Origin: Ctena decussata
Lineage: Eukaryota; Mollusca; Bivalvia; Lucinida; Lucinidae
Direction: 5' to 3'
DNA: 64,000 bases
NCBI GenBank assembly: GCA_963989385.1
Contig: OZ022502.1
Location: 14,619,001-14,683,000 of the forward strand
Both the position numbers and the translations under genes were made by a program. The notes under the pieces are model-generated. The model made no database searches, was not told where the DNA came from, and worked only from the letters and a program-made list of their open reading frames with translations. Below, piece by piece: positions 31,091-41,530 of the stretch (position 1 is its first letter; each line of letters opens with the position of its first letter).

Positions 31091-31874
31091 ATGTGCAATT
31101 GTTATGAAAAGATTTTTAATTCTATCAGCACAAAGTTGGAGTCTTTTTGCAGAAGCACAAAGGTCAAGAAACTGCCATACTCCTTGCGATTTTGTTTTTT
31201 TTATTTAAAATCAATTCAATATCGGAAATTATTCGGTCAATCCCGGCATTGTTTGTCCATAAACCTGCTCTCTGTTCTGTGAATATTTGCATAAGTTCCA
31301 TATTGAAATCATTGAAACTCCTGTTTGCTTGCTCTATGATTTTATCACGGTGTTCTTTAGCTTCTTTCACTATGTTTTCCTTTTCCATGTCTAGCCTATT
31401 ATAATTGTCTTCTACCGATTGCTTTACTTTCTTTGCATAATTCATTAACGACTCTGCACTCTGATTTAACTGTTGTTCTTCGGTGGAGATGTTTAATGTC
31501 TTACAGGCATCCGAAACAGATTTAACATTACAGTTTTTGTGTTGTCTGTGAACACATACTCCACATATGATCGCACAATGGTCTGAGCAAAATCTATCTT
31601 TGAGTTCATCGTCATGTGTTTCGCATAACTCGTATTTAACAGGTTTGTCTGCCTGACAAGACGGCATATCTTCTCCATACAAAATTACATGTCGTGCTAA
31701 CACTGAGAACCGATTATGGAGATCCAGACAACCATGACAGTAAAACTCGACGCATTTTGGACAATAACCAGTCACTCGTCCGACAGAGCCGTTTCTGATA
31801 CACGAGTCACAGTAGGGATCGACGAACTCGTCAGATGTGTCATGTTCAATAGTGCTGTCAATCAAATCTGCCAT
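30062..31874 (-). CDS. TRIM-family B-box/coiled-coil/NHL-like protein, one-base frameshift
   Basis: Two minus-strand frames together make one TRIM-like protein. N-terminal part: B-box 1 with ligands C22, C25, C38, C41, C46, C49, H53 and H62; B-box 2 with C84, H87, C96, C104, C107 and H112; then a coiled coil (about 122-235). C-terminal part: an NHL/beta-propeller-like region. There is no RING finger upstream. The span is 1813 bp, one base more than a multiple of three, and reading through an A8 run with one A fewer joins the frames into ~603 residues. The gene is intronless after an AG two bases before the ATG, which could be a 5' UTR intron acceptor. Such proteins are strongly expanded in bivalves and are often assigned to ubiquitin signalling or immunity; without a RING, ligase activity is not assured. 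It may be a real pseudogene or an assembly indel. Confidence 0.88.
31164..31874 (-). CDS. TRIM-like N-terminal frame (B-boxes and coiled coil)
   Basis: 236 codons from ATG (31872-31874) to TGA. The two zinc-binding B-boxes are complete. Residues from about 226 on (KKNKIARSMAVS) are out-of-frame readings after the homopolymer. The family sequence continues instead in the next frame. Confidence 0.85.
   Translation of the reverse strand: MADLIDSTIEHDTSDEFVDPYCDSCIRNGSVGRVTGYCPKCVEFYCHGCLDLHNRFSVLARHVILYGEDMPSCQADKPVKYELCETHDDELKDRFCSDHCAIICGVCVHRQHKNCNVKSVSDACKTLNISTEEQQLNQSAESLMNYAKKVKQSVEDNYNRLDMEKENIVKEAKEHRDKIIEQANRSFNDFNMELMQIFTEQRAGLWTNNAGIDRIISDIELILNKKNKIARSMAVS
31195..31202 (-). other. 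Frameshift site: A8 homopolymer (minus strand) in the TRIM-like gene
   Basis: Eight T on plus (eight A on minus). One A fewer makes the two TRIM frames continuous. A homopolymer indel is the simplest explanation, either in the assembly or in the genome. Confidence 0.7.
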
Positions 31875-31877
31875 TCT

Positions 31878-32710
31878 GAAATTACATTTTTTGAACTAAT
31901 AAATGACCGCGTCCTGTAACAAGAGCTTCGCACTCGGCGTACAATACGCCCATCTTCGTTTCATGAAGGATTTACAGAAGGAAAAAAATTATTTATAGAA
32001 GGATGGCCAATGGTTATGAAGATATAAATCATATCATTTATTATCAGTATGGAGAAGAGTTCATCTCCTACATTTCGGACCCAGTCTGAATGATTGTCTA
32101 TTCTATAAGTGATCTGGTTTATCGGATTATTAACAGGAGAATATGCTGCTCCTGCCTCTAAACTCATTCGAGAGAGAGAGAAGCGAATCAGACTTCTTTG
32201 TAATTATCAAATATAGAGCTACCTAATTTAAAACCAATAGTAGTTATCGTTGTCGGCTCCGACGCCTTTATCGTATTAAATTGAAATATGTCGAGTAAGA
32301 TTTTATGGTTCAACTACAAAATATTGTGCGTTTTAAGACAAGGAGATTTTCAAGATGCAGTTGAGGTACGAGTACAAAAGGTGTACAAACATTTTTTCAG
32401 GCCTTCACTAGCTCCTATACTTATTGCTCACCTAATCGAAATAATAATAGGGCACTATACCTTCATTAGATGGCTCCTCTTCCGTGTTATGTGGTAGTCA
32501 GCACTGAAAAGACAAGACCATTATTTTAATCCTTTACAAACCTTGAATGTTTCAAACAATTAGGAAGAAAAGATAAATAATATAATCAATACTTATCTTA
32601 TCTTATGGGCTATATTTCGTTTTGATAAGTTTTTGCATAGGTTTTGCTAACATATATACGATAACGAAATGCATACTCTATTTAGAAAGTGGCCTGATTT
32701 AAAAAAATAT
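31878..32710. other. Upstream region of the TRIM-like gene
   Basis: Probable promoter/5' UTR side. No gene recognised; AT-rich. Confidence 0.35.
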
Positions 32711-32713
32711 ACG

Positions 32714-32940
32714 GTCAGACATAAGTTAAGCATCACCCAAGCAGTTAAATTCGATAAATCGTCATATTTTATATGAATTAAATAAAATTTCAAATATTTC
32801 AGTTTTTTGGATGGTGAAGAATATTTAAACAGAATATTGATGCAAAAAGTATTTGAAGGTATTCCTGTGAAAACGTTACTTGAAACATACCTCCTTCCAG
32901 ACGCAACTTATTCAGGTGATGCTTAACTTATGTCTTACTA
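32714..32940. repeat. Small TIR element, GACATAAGTTAAGCATCACC ends
   Basis: GACATAAGTTAAGCATCACC near 32717-32736 is the perfect inverse of GGTGATGCTTAACTTATGTC at 32917-32936. The ~180-bp interior is not palindromic. It includes a 40-codon open stretch (ending at the right TIR) with no known motif. Confidence 0.75.
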
Positions 32941-33103
32941 TATATAATTGTGAAAGTCTTTGTTTGTCTTAGCTATAGCATTTGATTTAGAGTGAAGAGG
33001 GACAAATTATTTCCTTGAAGAGAATGCCCAATTTTCGAAAAGCTACGTCGTCCAGGTTAGCAACACGGAAGTCACAAAAGTTGCACTTTAACCTTTTTAT
33101 AAA

Positions 33104-33337
33104 TGAGCCGCGACACGACAAAACCAACAAAGTGATTGTGCGCCCAACGCAGACTCAGATCAGCCTGGGCATCCGCCCAGTCTGATCAGAGTCTTCGCTG
33201 CCCGCATGGAGGTAGCTCAGACCCCTTAGCTACCATTTTAGTGCTTAGCAAAGAGTTAAACTGGCCGGATGCCCAGGCTGATCTGAATCTGCACTAGGCG
33301 CACAACCTCTTTGTTGGTTTTCTCGTGTCGCGGCTCA
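33104..33337. repeat. GCCGCGACACGA foldback MITE
   Basis: The ends TGAGCCGCGACACGACAAAA and TTTTCTCGTGTCGCGGCTCA are intact, as are the internal GATCAGCCTGGGCATCCG arms. Confidence 0.9.
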
Positions 33338-33492
33338 AAAATGGCAGATAAACGTGGCGGTTTACCCAGACTCCTTGAAAACGGACTGCGTCTCGAGGAA
33401 AAGTGTCTTTGGACAAGCGTCAGTAATCAGGCTCGTATCAGTTTTCACAACTTTAAGGTCCGTTCGGAGCCTTTCTATAACTAAAAAAACAG

Positions 33493-33699
33493 AGATAGAT
33501 GGATGGATGGATGACTTGTTATTGTACGTACGTTTCAACAGTATTTCAGTTATATCAGGACGATGAGAGGATGATAACGAAAGGCTGTGCGCAGTGGAAC
33601 CCCGTTTAAAGTAGGAAAGATTTTCGCCTCAAGCGGGATTCGAACCCGGTCCGCTTGATCAGTAGGCCAGCGCTTAACCCACAGAGCTACCGGGGCTCC
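33493..33699 (-). mobile_element. tRNA-headed SINE, copy 4
   Basis: Minus-strand head GGAGCCCCGGTAGCTCTGTG, B box GGGTTCGAATCCCGC, body AAACGGGGTTCCACTGCGCA, tail (CCAT)n at 33493-33510. Confidence 0.9.
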
Positions 33700-33892
33700 T
33701 AACTAAACAAAGTCTATGAGACTAGTGTATCGGTGATACGAAGCCAGAAGACTGTAATCAGATTGTGCTGATGAGCAGGCTGACCTGGCTCATCCTAAAT
33801 CTTAACCCAGCTAGGTGATCTCCAGGTTGCTGAGCAGAAAGCTCAAATTAGAAATTAAATTCCGAAGTTTTCACTTAAGATCATATGCATTA

Positions 33893-34766
33893 TATACTGA
33901 GCAAAACTGAAAACGCTACATTATAGAAGACAGTTTGTTACTAACACAATGGTACTGTTTTGCCTGGATATAAACATTTTAGTCTTGCAGGACATCCAGC
34001 AAGAGAACGTGTATGAAATTCTGAATTTGATACTTTTCATTACAGAGTTATCTTACCTTATTCAAGTTCAGCAGGATTTGTAATACACCAAATATGCACA
34101 TGCACAGATGCGTGTTTCTTTGTTTATCAGAAGCCTTACATCTAAAGAGATAGAAAAAGCAAGGAATAACTAAGAATTGTTATTTAGAAAAACTATGAAA
34201 TTGAAGCTTTATTTTTCAAAATCAATAATTGTCTCCCTTTACATTAAAACTAAGGTAAATTTCAATTTTCATTTGTTCGTTGGTTTATCAATTTTCGAAG
34301 CATTTTTTTTCTCAGTCTTGTAGTGCAATAAATCATGCACTTTACCTATCGTTCTGTGACAGTATTTGAGGAAACCACAAATGTATTTCTTATGGGAATT
34401 TCCATTGTTGTGTTTTTAAATAAATAGCGATATTTGAACACTAATTTTCAAAGACATGAAAACACATACTGATGTGTTCACTTAATGCAAAAGAAGGACA
34501 ACAGTGTCAAGAACTCCTTTTTAAATCAAGTTTAAAATGCCTGATCGACTGTTCCATATTTGCACAGCAGCAAATCGGACCCCTGTTTACTTTGAAATGT
34601 GTTCATTTTATCTGAAATGGCTTTTACAGCTATCCACTGGTATCATGGCTTTACACCCGCATTTAACTTTAAAATGAGTTCTTATTCATGAACCATTTCT
34701 GTTTCCACAAAACAGAAACTTTGAAGACACATTACTTGTAGCGTTTTCTTTTTTCCTCGGTATATG
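33893..34766. mobile_element. ~0.87-kb TIR element, ACTGAGCAAAAGTGAAAACG family, copy 1
   Basis: The left TIR TATACTGAGCAAAACTGAAA is mirrored by an eroded right TIR ending CTCGGTATATG. The interior is homologous, in inverted orientation, to 60149-61060. Shared blocks include AAAGCCATTTCAGATAAA, ACACATTTCAAAGT and ATGGAAATTCCCATAAGAAA. No transposase frame survives. Probably a Tc1/mariner-like non-autonomous derivative (inference). Confidence 0.7.
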
Positions 34767-34850
34767 ATTAATTCAATGGTTTTAGTTTAAGGGCAATTAT
34801 TACACTGTATGAAGGTGGGTTTGTATTACAGACGTTAAGCATTTATTTAT

Positions 34851-35650
34851 ACACCGGTCGAAGAAGGATCGTGTTATGCCGTGGCCTCCGTCCACCCGTC
34901 CGTCCTACCGTGTGCCCGTCCGTCCGTCCATTCGTCCGTCCGTCCGTCTGTTAACTTTACGTGTCCGCTACATATCTCCTTAACCCATTGAAAGATTTTT
35001 TTTAAACTTGAGTCAAATGCTCACCTTATCAAGACAATGTGCAGAACCTGTATTTCAACAATGTCCGACAAGGGTCACGGTTATACTTAGAGGTCGAAGT
35101 TCAAAAGCTAACATTTCGTGACCGCTCCTTATCTCGAAAACTGTTCAAAGATGAGCAGAGAAAAAGAATCATAACCCTCTTTTCAGTGTGTACGGAATTT
35201 CGCCTCTTTGTATATTTTTCATATAATACTTTCATATTGGCTTCGTGTCCGCTCAATATCTTTTAAACCATCAAATATTTGTTCATGAAAATATGTACAG
35301 TTATAAATCTCTATCAGACGATGTGAGATAAAAAAAAAATACATAACCCTACTTTCAGTTTTGACGAAATTGTGTCCCTTTGTATTTTTCGTATATTTCT
35401 TTCATATAAGCGTCGTGTCTGCTCCATATATTTGAAACAATCAACAATTTCATCATGAAAATGTGAACAAATATAAATCACTATCAGACGATGTACGAAG
35501 AGAGAGAAAAAAACGTAACACAAACCTTCAGTTTTGACAGAATTGTGCCCCTTTGTGTTTTTGTATAGTAATTCCATATCTTCATAATCCCTTAAAAGAT
35601 ATTTTTTAGAAATTTGGATCAAACGTTTGCCTTATCAAAAACAGAACTAC
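34851..35650. repeat. GTCCGTCC-headed element with ~170-bp degenerate tandem units
   Basis: Starts with a (CCGT)n microsatellite at 34890-34960, then diverged units that each contain a CGTGTCCGCTCCATATCTTT-like block and a TTTGTATTTTTCGTATA block (about 35000, 35220, 35400 and 35560). Confidence 0.6.
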
Positions 35651-36045
35651 TATTGCAACGATCAAAGGTATATTTTACAATTCGTCATATTTCGGTGTTT
35701 GGATATTTTGTATATATGGTCTTTCTTCTTATTTGTTTCTGCGTTTTAAGGAAAATAGGTATACCTCCTTGATAATCGCTCATATTACAAAGAGAATCAG
35801 CTTTTATTACTTTCTGATAGCTTTCATGGACAATGAACCTTTCGAAACTGATGTCTGTTCTAAAAGAAAAGCTTTGCTCCTAAGAGTTGACTCCATGGGA
35901 TCGGGCAGCAAAATGACAGAGTCGCCACCCCTGAGAGTGTATCCATACACCTTAAAGTAAGCCTCTCATACATACATGTAGGAAATCTCGCTATTGCTGT
36001 CACACTTTAATGTTGGCTATATTCAGCAGCAAAGCTACGACCGAT

Positions 36046-36254
36046 ACTTTTATACCGTGAAAATTCAAAAATTCTGGGACACCAAAAATAATTACCGTAG
36101 CTTTCCTGAAAATGAAACAGTAATGTGCCACGACACGAGAAAACCAACAATACTTTTATACCGCGAAAACTCTAAAATTTGGGACACCAAAAATAATTAC
36201 CGTAGCTTTCCTTAAAATGAAATAGTAATGTGCCACGATACGAGAAAACCAACA
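36046..36254. repeat. Tandem duplication including a MITE end
   Basis: Two ~105-bp copies carry ACTTTTATACCGTGAAAA, GGACACCAAAAATAATTACC and TGTGCCACGACACGAGAAAA. Each copy ends with the left terminus of the MITE that continues at 36229. Confidence 0.8.
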
Positions 36255-36469
36255 AAGTTTTGGTTATGCGCCCAGCGCAAACTCAGATCAGCCTTGGCAT
36301 CCACCCAGTCTGATCAGAGTCTTCGCTGTCCGCATGGAGGTAGCTTAGACCCTTAGCTACCCTTGAAGCGCTTAGCGAAGAGTCTGATCCATTTGGGCGG
36401 ATGCACAGGCTGATCTGAGCCTGCACTGGGGCGCACAACCACTTGGTTGGTTTTCTCGTGTCGCGGCTA
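36229..36469. repeat. GCCGCGACACGA foldback MITE
   Basis: The left end is TGCCACGATACGAGAAAACC and the right end is TTTTCTCGTGTCGCGGCT. The internal arms are preserved. Its left TIR has been duplicated upstream at 36124. Confidence 0.85.
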
Positions 36470-36514
36470 ATTTTGGTTTTACAGTACAGCAGAGCGTTAA
36501 GAACATGCAGATAG

Positions 36515-37110
36515 AATGACAAACAGTGTAGACTCTGATTAGACTGCTCCTCTTATTGAGTCTGCAGTCCTTGCGCAGTCCTATCTGTCCAATACATAGA
36601 ATCTACGGTAATTATTTTACTTTGAGACTGTTAAGCGAGTCAGTTACATGTAGCGTGTCTAAAATTTTCATTTCGTAAAAATTCTACAATTTTGGATAGC
36701 AAAAAATAGGTACCCTACCTGTCCTAAAATGAAATGTCTTGGTTTTGCTGAGCAGCAAAGCGTCAAGAATCTGCAGATAGAATGACACACATTGTAGACT
36801 CTGATCAGACTGCTCCTCTGGTTGCAGGCTGATCCGAGTCAGCACTCTTTGCTCAGCGCTATCAGTCCATTACACAGAAATTTTACGGTAATTCCTGTTA
36901 AGCGAATCAGTGAGCATATCTAAAAGCTTTTATTGTTTCAAATGTGAATAACTGACCGTGACAGCATTAGAGAAGCGACTGACATTTATTGCGACAGGAT
37001 TATGCAGACTCTTTTCCCAGAGAACCAAATGCAATCTCATAATAGAACTGTCTCTAAGTTCCATGCCGCAAGATAAATAGGGTACCATTCCCTTTGGTAA
37101 AATCATTGTA
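36515..37110. repeat. Diverged dispersed repeat, GTAGACTCTGATCAGACTGC family
   Basis: Two copies of the block lie at about 36525-36600 and 36790-36880. The following CTAAAAGCTTTTAT, AGAGAAGCGACTGACATTTA and ACTGTCTCTAAGTTCCAT blocks recur at 41560-41700, 53200-53320 (part) and, inverted, at 55170-55330. Confidence 0.55.
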
Positions 37111-37187
37111 TGACCGTTAGGAAAAGGCTGGGGTTTTTTTACCATATACAGCATAACTCTGAAACTGAGAGTTTTATATGCATTTTT

Positions 37188-37650
37188 AGCTCACTTGAGT
37201 CATAGGCTCAGGGTGAGCTATTGTGATCACCCAGTGTCCATCGTCCGTCGTGCTCACCTAAGCCATAGGCTCAGGGTGAGCTATTGTGATCGCCCAGTGT
37301 CCGTCGTGCGTCGTGCGTCGTCCGTCGTCCGTCGAGCGTTGTCAACAATTTGCTTTAAATGACATCTTCTCTGAAACCACTAGGCCTAGGGCTTTGATAT
37401 TTGGTATGAAGCATTGTCTAGTAGACCTTTAAAATGTTTATTCAAATGGTGGTCCCAGGGTCCAGAATGGCCCTGGGGCAGGGGGTCTTGGGTTGGAAAC
37501 TAAAATATACTTAAATATCTTCTTCTCTAGAACTGCTAGGCTAAGGTGTTTGAAATTTTGTATGTAGCATTGCCTAGTGGTCCTCTACTAAGTTTATTCA
37601 AATGGTGGCCTACCTGGTTTTTTACGATAAGTTATTCCACCCACCCACCC
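37188..37650. mobile_element. Hairpin-headed repeat with duplicated head
   Basis: The head AGCTCACTTGAGTCATAGGC...GGTGAGCT is a hairpin (37188-37220). A second copy of the head lies at 37251-37282, followed by a (CGTCCGTCGTG)n stretch and diverged ~170-bp units (ACATCTTCTCTGAAACCACT / ATATCTTCTTCTCTAGAACT). Truncated at the 3' side. Confidence 0.7.
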
Positions 37651-38720
37651 ACATATTTCAATGTCAGTATTTCATATGAAACGACACTCTTTCAATCTTT
37701 ATGTATATTTTAAGTTTGTATTATAACCCTCTAACTTTTGACATAAGACAACGTTAAATACATGCATTTAGCTGGTGTCTTTTTATAAGAAAATAATTTC
37801 ATGTTATTGCTAAATGTATTTTACATGAATTGCTGCTATTTTGCGTATTCCGGCGTGGAGTTTGCACTTGTATCATCAAGTTCCATGAGTCATTTCTTGC
37901 CAGTGTTAAGAAAACATAGTGACCTAATCAATTCAGTAATAAACTGTCTGTCGTTTGTTGAAATTGGATGAAAATATGTCAAAAACCACAATTTATTGAT
38001 ATAATGCATTTATAACAATTTTCCATTTATATCCGCATGGCAGAGGAAATTGCTCTTTTATTATGTTACTTGTGTAGAGTCCTGAAATGATTTCTGTATT
38101 ACTTTCTTTTCTTACGTTTAGAGAGTAATACGTAATTCTTCATTAAATTGATCATTTTCTCATTTAGCAAAAGGCGAGACAACGCAAGGGACTGTCAATG
38201 AAAATGTACAGTTTCCAGTATCCACACTCTTGTGACGTATAACCACATGTTGTCATATGTATGAGTGACTTAGAAGTTCTTTTATTACATACCATTTTCA
38301 AGCACTTGAATTTAGCTTTCCAATGATATATAAAATTACTGCTAAATATTAACCGATAGGATACATTGAGCTCAGTTACATTATTTCTGAAATGCCTCTC
38401 GTAGGAGTAATTGCATAGTAACTCTGCACATAGTAGGTTGGGTAAAACACACACGTTATGACCACGCGGAAAAATACATACAGCAGCCAGTATTCATGAC
38501 TATCGTCCGGTCACGCGCTACTTAACGTCAGAGGTAGCCAATGCTTTCTTGAATAATGGAGACATGTTTTTGCATTGGTTGGGTAACATAACAACTACGG
38601 GCAACAGTCAAATTTATGGCCCGTCGGTGCTCTCGACGATCTGGCGGCCTCGTGCGATAGCATTGGGTTGTCCACAGCAACTCGGGATGAGAGATTTATT
38701 GCCCACAAAGGCATAAAATA
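37651..38720. other. Unassigned intergenic sequence
   Basis: No recognised gene or repeat. Confidence 0.35.
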
Positions 38721-38723
38721 ATA

Positions 38724-38944
38724 TGAGCCGCGACACGACAAAACCAACAATGTGGTTGTGCGCCCAGCGCAGACTCAGATCAGCCTGGACATCCGCCCAG
38801 TCTGACCAGACTCTTCACTAAGTGCTTCAAGGGTAGCTAAGGGTCTTAGCTACTTCCATGCGGACAGCGAAGACTCCGATCAGACTGGATGGATCTTCGC
38901 TGGGAGCACATGCCACTTTGTTGGTTTTGTCGTATCGCGGCTCA
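38724..38944. repeat. GCCGCGACACGA foldback MITE, internally deleted right arm
   Basis: The left end TGAGCCGCGACACGACAAAA is intact. The right arm lacks the CCCAGGCTGATCTGAG block but keeps TCGTATCGCGGCTCA. A direct repeat GCACAAAGGCATAAAATA flanks both sides (about 38702-38720 and 38951-38970), which may mark a local duplication. Confidence 0.85.
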
Positions 38945-38959
38945 GATAATTGCGCACAA

Positions 38960-39403
38960 AGGCATAAAATAGTTGTATATTATCACCGTCTGTCGTCCTT
39001 CCATCCACCAATTATCCTGTGGACATTATAGAGGCATTAGTTTCAGAGCAATCATGGCCAAATGTGCATAGTATCGTATAGCCAAAAGTCAGAATATGAA
39101 TGCGAGAGTTATTGCCTCTTACCGGGTCAAAATGCTTGCCTTAAGTACATGTAATCATAACCAAAGTTTCACTTCACTGTTTATGGCCATAGGTGATAAT
39201 AGTTTAGGAATTACTTCTAATTCCAGTATAGTGCCCCTTACCGTGTAAAACTGCTCGATGTTATCTAGTGAACTAGAGCGGGACTACAGTTTTTGAGCAT
39301 CCATAATCAGACGTACACCATGTACACAATCTGTTTATTTCCATGATCTCTTGGAGAAAGTAGATTATGAGTTACCCAGAGGTACTGACCATTACTTAGA
39401 GAA
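38960..39403. other. Degenerate repeat with TATTGCCCCTTACC blocks
   Basis: GTTATTGCCTCTTACCGGGT, TAGTGCCCCTTACCGTGT and related blocks recur every ~130-200 bp here and again near 39860-39900. No coding sequence. Confidence 0.4.
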
Positions 39404-39626
39404 GGGGTCGTATTTATAAAACCACTTAAGTCGTTGCTATGCTGTTGCTAAGGCTAAATTTCTGTGTTGGAGATTCCCTACAACTATGAAATTTGCTCTG
39501 GAGGAACAGTCTTTTTCAGACTATTCCTCAACTGCAAAGTTCATAGTTGTAGGAAATCTCCTTTGTAGAAATTAAGCCTTAGCAACAGCATAGCAACCAA
39601 TTAAGTCATTTTATAAATAGGGCCCC
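39404..39626. repeat. Foldback MITE, GGGGCCGTATT family, copy 3
   Basis: The same arms as 575-778 (GCTATGCTGTTGCTAAGGCT and its inverse). The ends are GGGGTCGTATTTATAAA and TTTATAAATAGGGCCCC. Confidence 0.85.
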
Positions 39627-39629
39627 AGT

Positions 39630-40680
39630 TTTGTGAAAATAGTTCAGGCTACATTTTCAAAGCAAACATAACCACATTTGCTCAGTACTGTTATGACAAA
39701 CATTCTGATCATAGTTGATAATGGACTAAATCGGACTATTAATAACAGAGACATTGTCCCGTACGTAGGTGAAGAACGCTGTATGTCATATTGGGCACTC
39801 AATGCAGACCAAAGGTTTTGAGCCGTAAATTAGACGACAAGAGCTCATGGGCTTTATACGATTACAACAGAGTTATTGCCCCGGCTTAGTGAAAAATAGT
39901 GTATGTCATCGATGGAATAAAATTTTCATTTCATTTTTGGAGCAGTCATAGACCAGATTTGGACAGTATGTTTGTGACTACAAGGTCTGCAAGATTTGAT
40001 TGTTGACAAGATTGAAATACGAGCACCTGTCCAGATATTGTCCGTAACATAGTGAACATACACTACCATATCACAATACCTTTTTAACTTTCTTGATATT
40101 CTTATCACTTGAGTACACGGTTCTGATAGGCACTTTTTATGCAATTAAGCTAAAAATCATGACCGTTGTATGTGGGTGGGTGTGGTAGTTTTGGAAAAAT
40201 CATGTTTAAGTTTTAACGCAAGAAATATTTGAGCTATGCGGCTAATTTTGATGGGATTTTTATGACAGGCGTTTCTTAGGCTCAGGTGAGCAATTCAGGG
40301 TCATGGTGGACCGTTTTTTTTAATATAAACACCTGTATACTGTACCTATCCGTCAATAGATGTTTATCATAGTATAGGCATAACTAGATCTTTTAGAGAT
40401 GCAAGGATGCTTATCTATTTCTTTTTTCTTTCTTGTTTCGAGGCGCAGCCTCGTATAATTTCGATATTGTTCCACATTTCACAAGATTTCATTGGTCAAA
40501 TAACGCGTATGTTGAAATTTAACCAATAATATCAAAGGTCAATGAATATTTAATCTTCGGTTTGGTTTTTCCCGTCGTGAATACTAGCCCTCTGTCTTAT
40601 ATTCATTCAAAATGTTTCTCTTGTTTGTAATTTTACAATGAAATGTTATCGAAAACAGAGGCAGATATTCAAAACTTGCT
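39630..40680. other. Unassigned intergenic sequence
   Basis: Continues degenerate GAGTTATTGCCCC-type repeats to about 40150. Nothing recognisable after that. Confidence 0.35.
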
Positions 40681-40685
40681 TCTTT

Positions 40686-40686
<1 letters not shown>

Positions 40687-40716
<30 letters not shown>
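40687..40716. repeat. T30 homopolymer
   Basis: An uninterrupted T run. Possible poly(A) relic on the minus strand. Confidence 0.9.
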
Positions 40717-41244
40717 CGTCGTAGATCTGCTTTCGATTTCTACTCTCGGTTTCATACACACAAACAAACAAACAGTGCAAAATTTTGATTACTATTTTGA
40801 AATCAGGTCAATTTCAAGATTGACCGCAGTCCATTTTGAAATTCCAAATTGGACAGCTCAAGTTTGAGGTCGCTATCCAGTGTCAAAATTACGGTTGTGG
40901 GTGCCTACCGACATAGCTTACTTATTCATGAAAGTTATTGTCAAATCTTCAACTAGAGACATATAACAAAACACACTTCCATTTAATCTGCGCCGATTAT
41001 CTTTTTTCTTAAGATTTTTCTTGTTTCTAGTTCAGCCATAATGTTTTGTTTTGGCGCTGTCAGTAACGAAAACTGACATGATTTTATGCATTCTGAATAA
41101 TAAGCAGCAAAGTAAAATGCGTGTATACATTGTACAACATAAATTGCCTACTGATGCTTAAAATTGTCAGTTGTGCTTCACGGAGTTACGATGACTGTTT
41201 CGTAAGTTATTTACGCTGAAACATGGCAAATCACTTGGAGGATA

Positions 41245-41530
41245 CATGTAACTATATTCAAAATTGTCATTTGGTGATATATGGCGACGCATAAACGACC
41301 ATAACATTTTCCCCAAATGATATATATTCCCATTCTAATGCACGTTTTAACATTTTCACATTTAAAAGTGATCTATTCAGCAACGGCTTCATCATCGTAA
41401 AATCAGACGTCAGCCAATGTAAAGCGACGTTTCGTACTGACGTCGGGTCTCCGGCAGCATATCACAGGTTATACTGTCGCAGAGTTTTTTATGATATAGA
41501 ATCAGACGTCGCGCTATAATCGTATAAGAA
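41245..41530. repeat. Relative of the 5.1-5.46 kb foldback pair
   Basis: TTCAAAATTGTCATTTGG, AAAATCAGACGTCAGCCAAT, TTATACTGTCGCAGA and ATCAGACGTCGCGCTATAAT match the intron 1 pair in the opposite order. Another relative is at 51120-51320. Confidence 0.6.

Noticed and set aside
32790..32930. Small peptide gene between the TIRs
   Set aside because: The open stretch ends inside the right TIR and lacks a start context. More likely chance or a transposon remnant.
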